Positions 29,876 to 38,334 of a DNA stretch of 64,000 bases are shown piece by piece. Below the pieces are notes generated by a model, which saw only the letters and a list, made by a program, of their open reading frames with translations, made no database searches and had not been told where the DNA came from. The stretch's first letter is position 1; each line of letters begins with the position of its first letter. Both the position numbers and the translations under genes were made by a program. The stretch is from Flavobacterium ginsengisoli (lineage in GTDB: Bacteria > Bacteroidota > Bacteroidia > Flavobacteriales > Flavobacteriaceae), in contig NZ_CP121110.1 in the NCBI RefSeq assembly GCF_029625315.1, forward strand, positions 2,427,001 through 2,491,000. The letters are read 5' to 3'.

Positions 29876-31344
29876 TTATTTTCGATCAATATCTTTAGCC
29901 ATTTCAGGCAATCTTTCTTTTGTCATTTTTACAATTACACGGTGCATCCAAATCAGACAGGTTAATGATAATGCCAGAATAAAAAGCCAAGAGCTCGTCC
30001 AAAATCCGGTAAATGATAATAAATACCCGAAAATAATTGGTCCGAAGAATCCGCCTAAACCGCCTAAGAGTCCGACCATTCCGCCAATTACACCTACTTC
30101 ATTGGGGAAATAATCTGGTATATGTTTGTAAACAGCTGCAGAACCAATTCCCCACGAAATTCCTATGAGAATAACCAAAACTAAATACACCCACATATTG
30201 GCTTCAAAATGAATTTGAGTAATTCCTTCTGCCAATAAATCTTTTTTCTGAATTTTTTGATTTTCTGCTACCACAACTTCCTGCCATGTTTTTTGGATGG
30301 AAAAAACTTAGAATGCGGCTGACTTTCATCTTTCTGACTTATAGCATATTCTTTACCATCGACCACTATTTTATCTGGCGAAACCGCTGTAACAGTTCCT
30401 GCTTTACTCGCTAAAAGACCGCTTCCTGAAGTCGTTATATCCATTTTTGGAAACAATAATAAAAAGCTTAATATGACCGAAGAACTCAAAACCCAGTACA
30501 TTACTTTTCTGGCTCCGAATTTATCCGACAAAAAACCTCCAAAAGCACGTACAACACCCGCAGGTAAACTAAAACAAGAAGTAAAGATTCCGCCTAAAAC
30601 TAAAGTTGTGTGATAGACATTCATAAAATTTGGCAGAAGCCATTGCGAGAAAGTAACAAACGATCCAAACACCAAGAAATAATAAGTCCCGAAGCGCCAA
30701 ACACGTACTCTCTTTAAGGGTTGCAATAATTGTTTTACCGTTTTAGATTGTGCTTCGCTTTTTTTATTTTTAGCGAAAATCAGAAACACAATTCCCATCA
30801 ATAACAAGGCAGAACCATAAAGTACAGGAAGCCATTTCCATCCATTTTCGGGATCGTTTTCTGAAAATGTACTCAAAAGTGAAGGTGCTAAAAATGGCGT
30901 AATTGAAGCACCGGCTGTTCCCATTCCGAAAATTCCTAAGGCTCTTCCCTGCCATTCTTTAGGATACCATACAGAGGTTGAAGCTACACCAACAGCAAAA
31001 CTGGTTCCTACCATTCCGAATAAAAAACTTAAAATGGCAAAGACAGTAAAAGAAGTCGCAAATGGTAAAAGAAATAACGGAATTGAAGCCAGAATCAATA
31101 AAGCAGAATGTACAATCTTGCCACCAAACTTATCGGTTAAAATTCCCATTGGCAATCTCATAATTGATCCCGTAAGAACAGGAATTCCTAAAAGCCATCC
31201 TATTTGTACGACGCTCCAATTAAAAATTTCTTTATCAACTAAAAAAGTAACCAATACTCCATTGAGTGTCCAGCATGCAAAACAGATTGCAAATGCCAAA
31301 GTATTTAAAAAAAGGATGCGGTGGGCTTGGGAAAGATCTGCCAT
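29876..31344 (-). CDS. NarK-type nitrate/nitrite transporter (frameshift)
   Basis: About 489 residues after correction. It is a 12-helix major facilitator protein with the nitrate-porter features GIPVLTGSIMRLPMGILTDKFGGK in the first half and GGFLSDKFGARKVMYW and GVIGGMVGLLGGLGGFFGPIIFG in the second half, the latter being the glycine-rich NarK signature. A long hydrophilic loop (about 330-385) lies between helices 8 and 9. The frame breaks at 30301-30306, where six A (plus strand) should be seven; adding one joins HSKFF to SIQKTWQEVVVAENQ. It is the first gene of the nitrate locus. Confidence 0.9.
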
Positions 31345-31668
31345 AGAATAAAGTATTAAATTATGTTTTTGGAAATCTATTACTGAAATATGGGAATCAT
31401 GAAAACTGCTTTTTCAGAAAACACCTGAAAAGCAATACTTTACTAAAGTTAAAAAAAATATTTAAAGCAAGACACTTACAATCAAACATTTAGCGTTATT
31501 ATAATCTTATTTAAATTCATTCTTATAGTTAAGTCTATTTTTTACTACTTATCAGCTGAAAACTCTGTTTTTCAATTTGTTAAATAAAATATAATTTTTC
31601 AAACTTCGATTAAACCTGTTTTATTCAAAAAAGTCTAATTTCTTATAAACAATTAAAAAACTTAAAAC
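31345..31668. other. Intergenic region between the divergent nitrate locus and DUF4890-like gene
   Basis: No gene is seen. The one feature is an imperfect dyad at 31407-31434 (TGCTTTTTCAG, 7 bases, CTGAAAAGCA) upstream of narK, a possible operator or terminator-like hairpin. No FNR-type TTGATnnnnATCAA box and no clear TAnnTTTG facing narK were found. Confidence 0.4.
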
Positions 31669-32085
31669 ATGAAAAAATTAATTATCGTCGCTATGTTATT
31701 TGTTGGAATAGCAAGTTTTGCACAAGAAAAGAAAGAAAGGTTAACCCCTGAACAGCGCAATGAAAAACAGTTGCAAAAATTAACAACAGAACTAAATCTG
31801 GATGCCAGTCAACAAGCTCAAGTAAAACAACTTTTAGCAGACAGAAGTGCAAAAGCTGAAAAACTAAGAGATGCACGTCAAGAACAAAAAGAAAGTGGCA
31901 CTAAACCTACTGCTGCAGAAAGAGAAGCTTTTAAAAAAGAAATGATGGCTGAGAGAGACGCAAACGATGCTAAAATGAAATCGATTTTGAATGCTGACCA
32001 ATACACAAAATGGAAAACCATTCAGGAAGAAAACAAAGACAAAGCAAGAGAAAAAATGAAAGAATACAGAAAGGATAAAAACTAA
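31669..32085 (+). CDS. Exported DUF4890/Spy-like helical protein
   Basis: A 138-residue protein with signal peptide MKKLIIVAMLFVGIASFAQ. The mature part is almost entirely charged helix: LTPEQRNEKQLQKLTTELNL, then a QVKQLLADRSAKAEKLRDAR stretch and MKSILNADQYTKWKTIQEE. This matches the Bacteroidetes DUF4890 style and resembles the LTxEQ repeats of periplasmic Spy/CpxP chaperones. It is probably periplasmic and stress related, by analogy only. The neighbouring downstream gene is a paralogue with the domain doubled. A hairpin terminator follows. Confidence 0.75.
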   Translation: MKKLIIVAMLFVGIASFAQEKKERLTPEQRNEKQLQKLTTELNLDASQQAQVKQLLADRSAKAEKLRDARQEQKESGTKPTAAEREAFKKEMMAERDANDAKMKSILNADQYTKWKTIQEENKDKAREKMKEYRKDKN

Positions 32086-32090
32086 ATAAA

Positions 32091-32113
32091 AGAGGCTTAA
32101 TTGCCTCTTTTTT
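32091..32113 (+). terminator. Terminator after the first DUF4890-like gene
   Basis: AGAGGC TTAATT GCCTCT followed by seven T within 5 bases of the stop codon. Confidence 0.8.
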
Positions 32114-32240
32114 ATTTCTCAATATTCTTTAAACTTTCCTTAATAGTTTCTGTTAAATAAAAGATAAACCTCAAAATGCCATTAAACTTAATAATTCTGA
32201 TGAAGTCTAATTACTATAAACCTTTTTTAAAAAACGAATT

Positions 32241-32973
32241 ATGAAAAAATTATTTATTGCAGCTTTATTATTTGTTGGAATAGTAAGTTTTGCACAAGAC
32301 ATCAATCAGAAGCCGACACGCGATCAACGAGAAAAATTAACTCCAGAACAGCGTAACGAAAAATATTTGCAAAAATTGACTTCTGATTTAAATTTAGATA
32401 ATAAACAGCAAGAGCAGGTAAAACAGCTTATCGCAGAAAGAAGTGCTAAAGCCGAAAAGTTTAAACAATCTCGAAAAGACACTAAAACGCCTCCAACAGC
32501 TGAAGAAAAAGCAACTTTCAAAAAACAAATGGAAGAAGACAAAGCAGACTAATGATGCTAAAATGAAATCAATTTTAAATGCGGATCAGTACACAAAATG
32601 GACAGCTCTAAAAAAAGAGCATAAAGGTCATCATAGAGGAAAAGATCATAAATCGCCACAAGAACGCGATCAAGCTCATTTGCAAAAGCTGACAACTGAT
32701 TTGAACTTAAATGCGGATCAGCAAAAACAAGTCAGTGAACTTTTATCTGACAGAAGCACAAAAATGGAAATACTTAAAAAAAGCAGAAAAGATTCTGGTG
32801 TTGAGCCAACTGAAGCTGACAAGAAAGCCATGAAAAAACAGATGGAAACAGATCATAAAGCTTATGATGCCAAAATGAAATCTATTCTGACAGCTGACCA
32901 ATATAAAAAATGGACTGCAATTCAGAAAGAGCATAAAGATAAAATGAAAGAATACAGAAAAGACAAAAAATAA
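32241..32973 (+). CDS. Exported DUF4890/Spy-like protein with duplicated domain (frameshift)
   Basis: About 243 residues after correction. Signal peptide MKKLFIAALLFVGIVSFAQ is nearly the same as in the preceding gene. Two copies of the charged helical domain follow, each running from RDQ..LQKLT.DLNL through QVKQL/QVSELL to MKSILNADQY or MKSILTADQY, joined by a His/Lys-rich linker (KEHKGHHRGKDHKS). The frame breaks at 32544-32549, where GCAGAC read as GCAGC gives DKAANDAKMKSIL, matching the paralogue's DANDAKMKSIL. Gene duplication plus internal domain duplication is the likely history. Confidence 0.75.
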
Positions 32974-32990
32974 TCTTGGTTCTAAAAAAG

Positions 32991-33019
32991 AAAAAGGAGG
33001 CTTAAAGCCTCCTTTTTTA
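32991..33019. terminator. Bidirectional terminator between DUF4890-like gene and hemL
   Basis: AAAAAGGAGGC TTAAA GCCTCCTTTTTT, symmetrical A/T tracts, between convergent genes. The hemL stop codon directly abuts it. Confidence 0.85.
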
Positions 33020-34305
33020 TTAAAATGATTTTGATACTTTATCAATCGCATTGATTGTAAAATCTAAATCTTCGTAAGTCAATGCATCTGTAATAAACCA
33101 CGTTTCGTATGCAGATGGCGCAATGTAAACACCTTCTTGCAATAATCCGTGGAAGAATTTTTTGAATGTTTCGTTATCTCCTTTTGCTGCAGTTTGGAAA
33201 TCTGTAACTGGATTTGCATCAAAATGAACCGAAATCATAGAACCTACTCTATTAATCGTAAATACAACATTGTTAGCTTTTAAAACTCTGTCGATTCCAG
33301 CTTCTAAATAAGCTGTTTTTTCTTCTAATCGTGTAAAAATTTCTCTATCTGAATCAAGAGCTTTTAACATTGCTAATCCCGCTGCCATAGCTAAAGGATT
33401 TCCAGACAATGTTCCTGCTTGGTAAACTGGTCCAAGAGGCGCTAAATAATTCATAATTTCTTCACGTGCGGCAAAAGCTCCAACTGGCAATCCTCCACCG
33501 ATAACTTTTCCGAAAGTTACAATATCAGCATCAATTCCATATAATTCCTGAACTCCTCCACGAGCCAAACGGAAACCAGTCATTACCTCATCAAAAATCA
33601 ATAAGATTCCGTTTGCTGTACATAAGTCTCTTAAACCTTGCAAGAAACCTTTTGCTGGCGGAATACATCCCATATTTCCAGCAACTGCTTCAATAATAAT
33701 TGCTGCAATTTCTCCTTTATTTGCTTCAACCAATGTTTTTACATTTTCTAAATCATTGTATTTGGCCAATAAAGTATCTTTTGCTGTTCCTTCTGTAACA
33801 CCTGGACTATTTGGAGATCCAAAAGTTACGGCTCCACTTCCCGCTTGAATCAAAAATGAATCTGAATGTCCGTGGTAGCAACCTGCAAATTTGATGATTT
33901 TATCTCTTTTTGTAAATCCGCGAGCTAGACGAATTGCGCTCATACAAGCTTCTGTACCCGAATTTACAAAACGTATTTTATCAATATTTGGAACCATAGA
34001 AACTGCCAAAGCTGCAATTTCTGTTTCCAATTCTGTTGGCATTCCGAATGAAGTTCCTAGTTTTGCTTTTTCAATAACAGCATCAACAACTGGCTGATAA
34101 GCATGACCTAAAACCATTGGCCCCCAAGAGTTGATGTAATCTATTAATTTGTTTCCGTCTTCATCATATAAATATGCGCCTTTAGCACTTTTTACAAAAA
34201 TCGGAGTTCCGCCAACTGCTTTAAACGCTCTTACTGGTGAATTTACTCCTCCCGAATTACTTTTTCTGCTTCAGCAAAAAGCTGACTACTTCTTTTATAT
34301 AACAT
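33020..34305 (-). CDS. hemL: Glutamate-1-semialdehyde 2,1-aminomutase (frameshift)
   Basis: About 428 residues after correction. This PLP enzyme makes 5-aminolevulinate from glutamate-1-semialdehyde, the C5 route to heme. Motifs include [49 protein letters not shown] and the PLP lysine in [16 protein letters not shown]. The N-terminus [17 protein letters not shown] is out of frame with the body. Adding one C to the CCC at about 34251-34253 gives [17 protein letters not shown], the family's conserved start. As a heme gene it supports the heme-dependent proteins nearby, but there is no operon link. Confidence 0.93.
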
Positions 34306-34396
34306 TTTTTATTTTAGATTTTAGAATTCAGATTTTAGATTGTAAACTGAAAACTTATTTTGGATTTTAAAATTAAATCAAAACGCGACTGAAAAC

Positions 34397-35296
34397 TTAC
34401 TTAACCTTCAACCTCTGCCCGATCGAAATCGCATTATCGGTTAGATTATTCTTCTTTTTTAAATCTTCAACTAACAAATTGAATTTCTTCGAAATAGAAT
34501 ATAGCGTATCTCCTTTTTGAACTTCATATAAATTCGGATCGTATTGATTCATATTGATCTTTGGATCAGAAGCGACATCATAAGAAGATTTTTTTGGTGG
34601 AGCCGAAGTATTTATTGGCACATAGTTTCTTCCTGTAACCTGACAATCATATTGATGCAAATTATATCTTTCAATATAACTAATCAATTTATCTGGATAT
34701 TTCGGATCTGTTGCGTAACCTGCTGCTCTCAACCCTTTTGCCCAAGCTTTATAATCGTCTTTTTCGTAAGTGAATAAAGTTGCATATCGCTTTTTTCCAA
34801 CCAAAAATAAAGCGTGATCTCTATACGATTCAGATGCCTGAGGATATTTTCTAAAACATTCCTGAGCCGAGTCATCGTCATGGCGAACACTTTCTCCCAA
34901 CCAATCATTATGACATTTTATGCCAAAATGATTATTAGCATCTACAGCTAAATCTCCTCTACCTGCACCAGATTCTAAAATTCCTTGTGCCAGAATAATA
35001 CTTGCAGGAATTCCATACGTTTTCATGTTTCCCATTGCAATATCTTTGTACTGCAACACATAGTTATTAATTAAATCACTGGTAACAACTGTTTTAGATG
35101 TAGATTGAATAACCTCAGTTGTATTATTTGTAGAAGGGTAATTTTTACCGATTGGTTTAACAGGAGTACTTCTTTTTGTTGCCGCCGTTCGAGATTGAAC
35201 TGTCGCGCTTTTTTAGTCGTCGCGATGACAGGCTTACTAGAAGAGCAGACTTGCTAAAGCTAATATTACGAGAAGTAATACAATTTTTTTAATCAT
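34397..35296 (-). CDS. LysM-containing glucosaminidase lipoprotein (two compensating indels)
   Basis: About 299 residues from MIKKIVLLLVILALAS. Residues about 95-210 are a GH73-type N-acetylglucosaminidase domain (YGIPASIILAQGILESGAGRG, HFGIKCHNDWLG, RKYPQASESYRDHALFL), which cuts peptidoglycan. The C-terminus holds one LysM repeat (YEVQKGDTLYSISKKFNL). The N-terminal signal is interrupted by a stop. Reading GCAGAC at 35245-35250 as GCAGC turns the broken text into LASCSSSKP, a perfect lipobox. The opposite change at 35205-35208 (GCGC for GCTGC) returns to the original frame. The start overlaps the end of the ACC deaminase-like gene by 8 bases. Confidence 0.85.
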
Positions 35297-36198
35297 TGGT
35301 TTTGAGTATTGGTAATTTCTTCTGCTTCAACTTTATATTCATTCCGTCAATTCCCTGCAATCCGCCTGTGTGAATGAGTAAAATTTTTGAATGCGCAGGA
35401 AAATAATTTTTGTTTATTAAATCTATAACGCCAAAAACCATCTTTCCTGTATAAATTGGATCTAAGGGCACTTTTGTTTTTTCAAAAAAAGCATTAATAA
35501 ATTCAATTAATTCTAAATTTATCTTGCCATAACCTCCAAAATGATAGTCAGAAATTAAATTCCAGTTATCTTTATTTGCAAAAATACGAATTTCATCGGT
35601 TAAAAAGTCACCTTTTAACGCTGGAAAGCCCAAAATTTTCTGATTTTGCAGCTGAACTATTAATTAATCCCGAAATCGTACCGCCTGTTCCAATAGCACA
35701 GCAAACGTAATTAAAAACCGAATCTTCATCTGTTAAAATCTCTTCACAACCTTTTACTGCAAGTTCATTTGTACCGCCTTCTGGAACGAGATAAAAATCA
35801 CCAAACTTGTCTTTCAGCTTTTGTATAAAAGATTCTTCGTTTTTTAAACGATAATCTTCTCTTGAAACAAATTCAAACTGCATTCCATTTTCTTGAGCAA
35901 ATTTCAAGGTTGGATTTTCTTCAATTTTATCCCAAAGTTCATCTCCGCGAATGATTCCGATAGTTTTAAATCCTTGTTCTTTTCCCGCATAAGCCACAGC
36001 CGCAATATGGTTCGAAAAAGCTCCTCCAAAAGTGAGTAAAGTGCCCTTATTTTCGGCTTTCGCCTGAAGCAAATTGTATTTTAATTTTCGGAATTTATTT
36101 CCTGAAACAAACGGATGAATTAAATCTTCTCGTTTAATTGTCAACGAAATATCATTCGGAAACTGAATATTTATATTTTGATTGAAAACTCGATTCAT
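35289..36198 (-). CDS. ACC deaminase / D-cysteine desulfhydrase-like PLP enzyme (frameshift)
   Basis: About 302 residues after correction. A fold type II PLP enzyme with the lysine in VSGNKFRKLKYN (near residue 37), LLTFGGAFSNHIAAVAYAG, LVPEGGTNELAVKG and AIGTGGTISGL. Members deaminate 1-aminocyclopropane-1-carboxylate or release sulfide from D-cysteine; the sequence does not decide which, and D-cysteine desulfhydrase is the commoner bacterial activity. The frame breaks at 35644-35652, where a TTTT run directly beside an intact GCAGC should be TTT; this gives SSAANQKILGFPALKGDF. It is followed by, and overlaps, the glucosaminidase gene. Confidence 0.87.
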
Positions 36199-36258
36199 TA
36201 TTTAAAGTTGAAAGTCAAAAGTCGAAAGTCAAAAGTGATAATCTTTGTCTTAATACCT

Positions 36259-36600
36259 TTAATACTTATTGATTTTTATGTAATGTGAAAACTGAAAAAA
36301 AGATCGTTTTTTTAAATAATTCATGTCGGTTTCTTTTTCGTAAGCTTCTCTTTCAAAACTAATATTTCGATATGCCAAAACCCCGTTTTTATATTGAATG
36401 AGACGAATTAGATATTCTAAAAAATACCAGATAAAAAACGGAATCACTAAAAGCTCTAATTGTTGTCTTAAATGTATTTTTTCATGATTAACAAAAACTT
36501 TATTCGTCTTATCATAATCATATTTTGCAATTACAAACGGAAATACAGCCATTCCTCGATAACCTTTCGGAATTAAATATTTAGCAACAATCAGAAACAT
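36259..36600 (-). CDS. Small membrane protein with an HEKIH motif
   Basis: A 113-residue protein. The N-terminal half carries VFVNHEKIHLRQQLELLVIPFF, in which HEKIH fits the zinc-peptidase pattern HExxH, followed by a hydrophobic segment IPFFIWYFLEYLIRLI and by YRNISFEREAYEKE with a candidate third ligand Glu. Similar small proteins occur in Flavobacteria without known function. Whether it binds zinc or has proteolytic activity is inference from the motif only. It is divergent from the DUF5522 gene. Confidence 0.65.
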   Translation of the reverse strand: MFLIVAKYLIPKGYRGMAVFPFVIAKYDYDKTNKVFVNHEKIHLRQQLELLVIPFFIWYFLEYLIRLIQYKNGVLAYRNISFEREAYEKETDMNYLKKRSFFQFSHYIKINKY

Positions 36601-36714
36601 TGGCTGTAAAATTTATAAATTTGTAGCTATATAATTGTTCGATTTCAATAAAATCATAATCAAATATTTATATTTTTGATTTTAATTATTCGAAAAAGAA
36701 CATGAAGCAGATTT

Positions 36715-36896
36715 ATGAAAGAGCAAAGTAATGAAAATAAATTAATCGAAGGCGAAGATTTTTATTATACGCCCGAAGGTTACAAATGCTTTACTGAAAA
36801 ACATCATTTAAAACGTGGTTATTGCTTCGCAAAAGCGGTTGTCGCCACTGTCCGTACGGATATGATAAAAAAACAGGAAGAATAAATAAAAATTAG
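36715..36896 (+). CDS. DUF5522-like small Cys-rich protein (frameshift)
   Basis: About 59 residues after correction, starting MKEQSNENKLIEGEDFYYTPEGYKCFTEKHHLKRGYC. The end should read CKSGCRHCPYGYDKKTGRINKN, a cysteine-rich block typical of DUF5522, but the frame is lost at 36824-36830. There GCTTCGC replaces GCTGC (two extra bases); restoring GCTGC gives GYCCKSGCRHCPYGY. The four Cys may bind a metal; function unknown. It ends 11 bases before the hydroxyacid dehydrogenase and is probably cotranscribed. Confidence 0.72.
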
Positions 36897-36907
36897 AATA
36901 CCACAAG

Positions 36908-37882
36908 ATGAAGGTTTTTATAAATAAAAATATACCCGAAGCTGGCATTAAATTGCTTCAAGATAAAGGCATTAGCTTTACAATAAATCCAACAGAGAAT
37001 CTATTGTCAAGAGAAGAGTTTATAAAAATCTGCCAAGAACATGACGCACTTTTGAATGTTGGAACAAATAAATTAGATGAAGATTTTTTTCAGCGATGTC
37101 CGAATTTAAAAGGAATCGCTTTATTTTCTGTCGGATTTGATTCTGTCAATATTCCATCAGCTAACAGCAGAAAAATTCCTGTTGGAAATACGCCAGATGT
37201 TTTAAGCCGAGCTACATCTGATGTCGCTTTTTTACTGATGCAGAGTGTTGCCAGAAAATCATTTTTTAATCATAAAAGAATTCTGGGTAATGATTGGGGA
37301 AGTTTTGATCCGTTAGCCAATTTAGGTCAAGAACTTTACGGCAAAACTTTAGGGGTTTTCGGTTTGGGAAGAATTGGTATTGAAATGGCAAAAAAATGCA
37401 AAGCCGCATTCGGAATGAAGATCATTTATCACAATCGTTCTCATAATGAAGTCGCCGAAAAAGAATTGGATGCAAAATATGTAGATTTTGAAACCTTACT
37501 TGCTAAAAGTGATGTTTTAAGTGTTCACTCTAATTACAGTGAAGAAAACAATGAACTTTTCAATAAAAATGCTTTTGCGAAAATGAAATCGAGTGCAATT
37601 TTTATCAACACAGCAAGAGGAAAATTTCAAAATGAAAATGATTTATATGATGCTTTAACGAACAATATAATTTGGGGCGCCGGATTGGATGTGACAAATC
37701 CAGAACCAATGAAATCTGATAATCCGTTATTATCGCTTGCAAATTGTTGTGCTTTACCACACATTGGTTCTGCGACATACGAAGCCAGAAACGGAATGGC
37801 AGTTTGCGCGACGCAAAATGTAATTGCCGTTATTGAGGGTAAAAAAATGCCGTTTTGTGTTAATGAGGAAGTGTATTTTTAA
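36908..37882 (+). CDS. D-isomer 2-hydroxyacid dehydrogenase (glyoxylate/hydroxypyruvate reductase-like)
   Basis: A 324-residue NAD(P)-dependent enzyme. The nucleotide motif is GKTLGVFGLGRIGIEMAKKC (about residues 150-165). The catalytic set is Arg in FINTARGKFQNENDL, Glu in GLDVTNPEPMKSDNPL and His in CCALPHIGSATYEAR, with the spacing of GRHPR-like reductases. Substrates in the family are glyoxylate, hydroxypyruvate or 2-ketogluconate; the exact one cannot be read from sequence. It follows the DUF5522 gene closely. The frame is intact. Confidence 0.92.
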   Translation: MKVFINKNIPEAGIKLLQDKGISFTINPTENLLSREEFIKICQEHDALLNVGTNKLDEDFFQRCPNLKGIALFSVGFDSVNIPSANSRKIPVGNTPDVLSRATSDVAFLLMQSVARKSFFNHKRILGNDWGSFDPLANLGQELYGKTLGVFGLGRIGIEMAKKCKAAFGMKIIYHNRSHNEVAEKELDAKYVDFETLLAKSDVLSVHSNYSEENNELFNKNAFAKMKSSAIFINTARGKFQNENDLYDALTNNIIWGAGLDVTNPEPMKSDNPLLSLANCCALPHIGSATYEARNGMAVCATQNVIAVIEGKKMPFCVNEEVYF

Positions 37883-38334
37883 ATTCCAATTTTAAAATTA
37901 CAAATTCCAATCTGAAATCTGAAATCAACAATCTAAAATTTAAATATGGATATTCGTTCAAGAAAATTTAGGATTACGATACACAAATCGTATCATAGGT
38001 CGGATATCCGTTATCCCTAGTTTTTTAATTAGAAAATGTGGTAAAGTGGATAATTAGATATTTTGCCTGAACGAATATTTCGCTCCGCTGGAGCTTTTGT
38101 ATTGGGTAATTATTATTTTCTATAAATATTTCGCCTTACCAAGGCTTTTCTTGATTTATTTAAATTTCATAATACTCCAGAGGAGCGAAATATTTATAGA
38201 AATCATTAATAGTTTGTCACATTTAAGCTCCAGAGGAGCGACATAATTAAAAAAACAAAAAATTAATCTGCTGTTAATCTAAGCACAATATCTTAGCATC
38301 TTAGATCCTCAGTACCTTAGCATCTCTAAAAAAA
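37883..38334. repeat. Intergenic cluster of GAGGAGCGAAATATTT elements
   Basis: No gene is seen in these 452 bases. At least four related words occur in both orientations: 38073-38094 (ATATTTCGCTCCGCTGGAGC), about 38116-38145 (a diverged copy with TCTATAAATATTTCGCC), 38174-38202 (CTCCAGAGGAGCGAAATATT and following bases) and 38226-38240 (GCTCCAGAGGAGCGA). The stretch 38285-38331 is a CTTAG-rich string (TTAGCATCTTAGATCCTCAG). All look like dispersed repeats. Confidence 0.7.

Noticed and set aside
38073..38240. CRISPR array
   Set aside because: Copies are few, in alternating orientation and without regular spacers; no cas genes are nearby.
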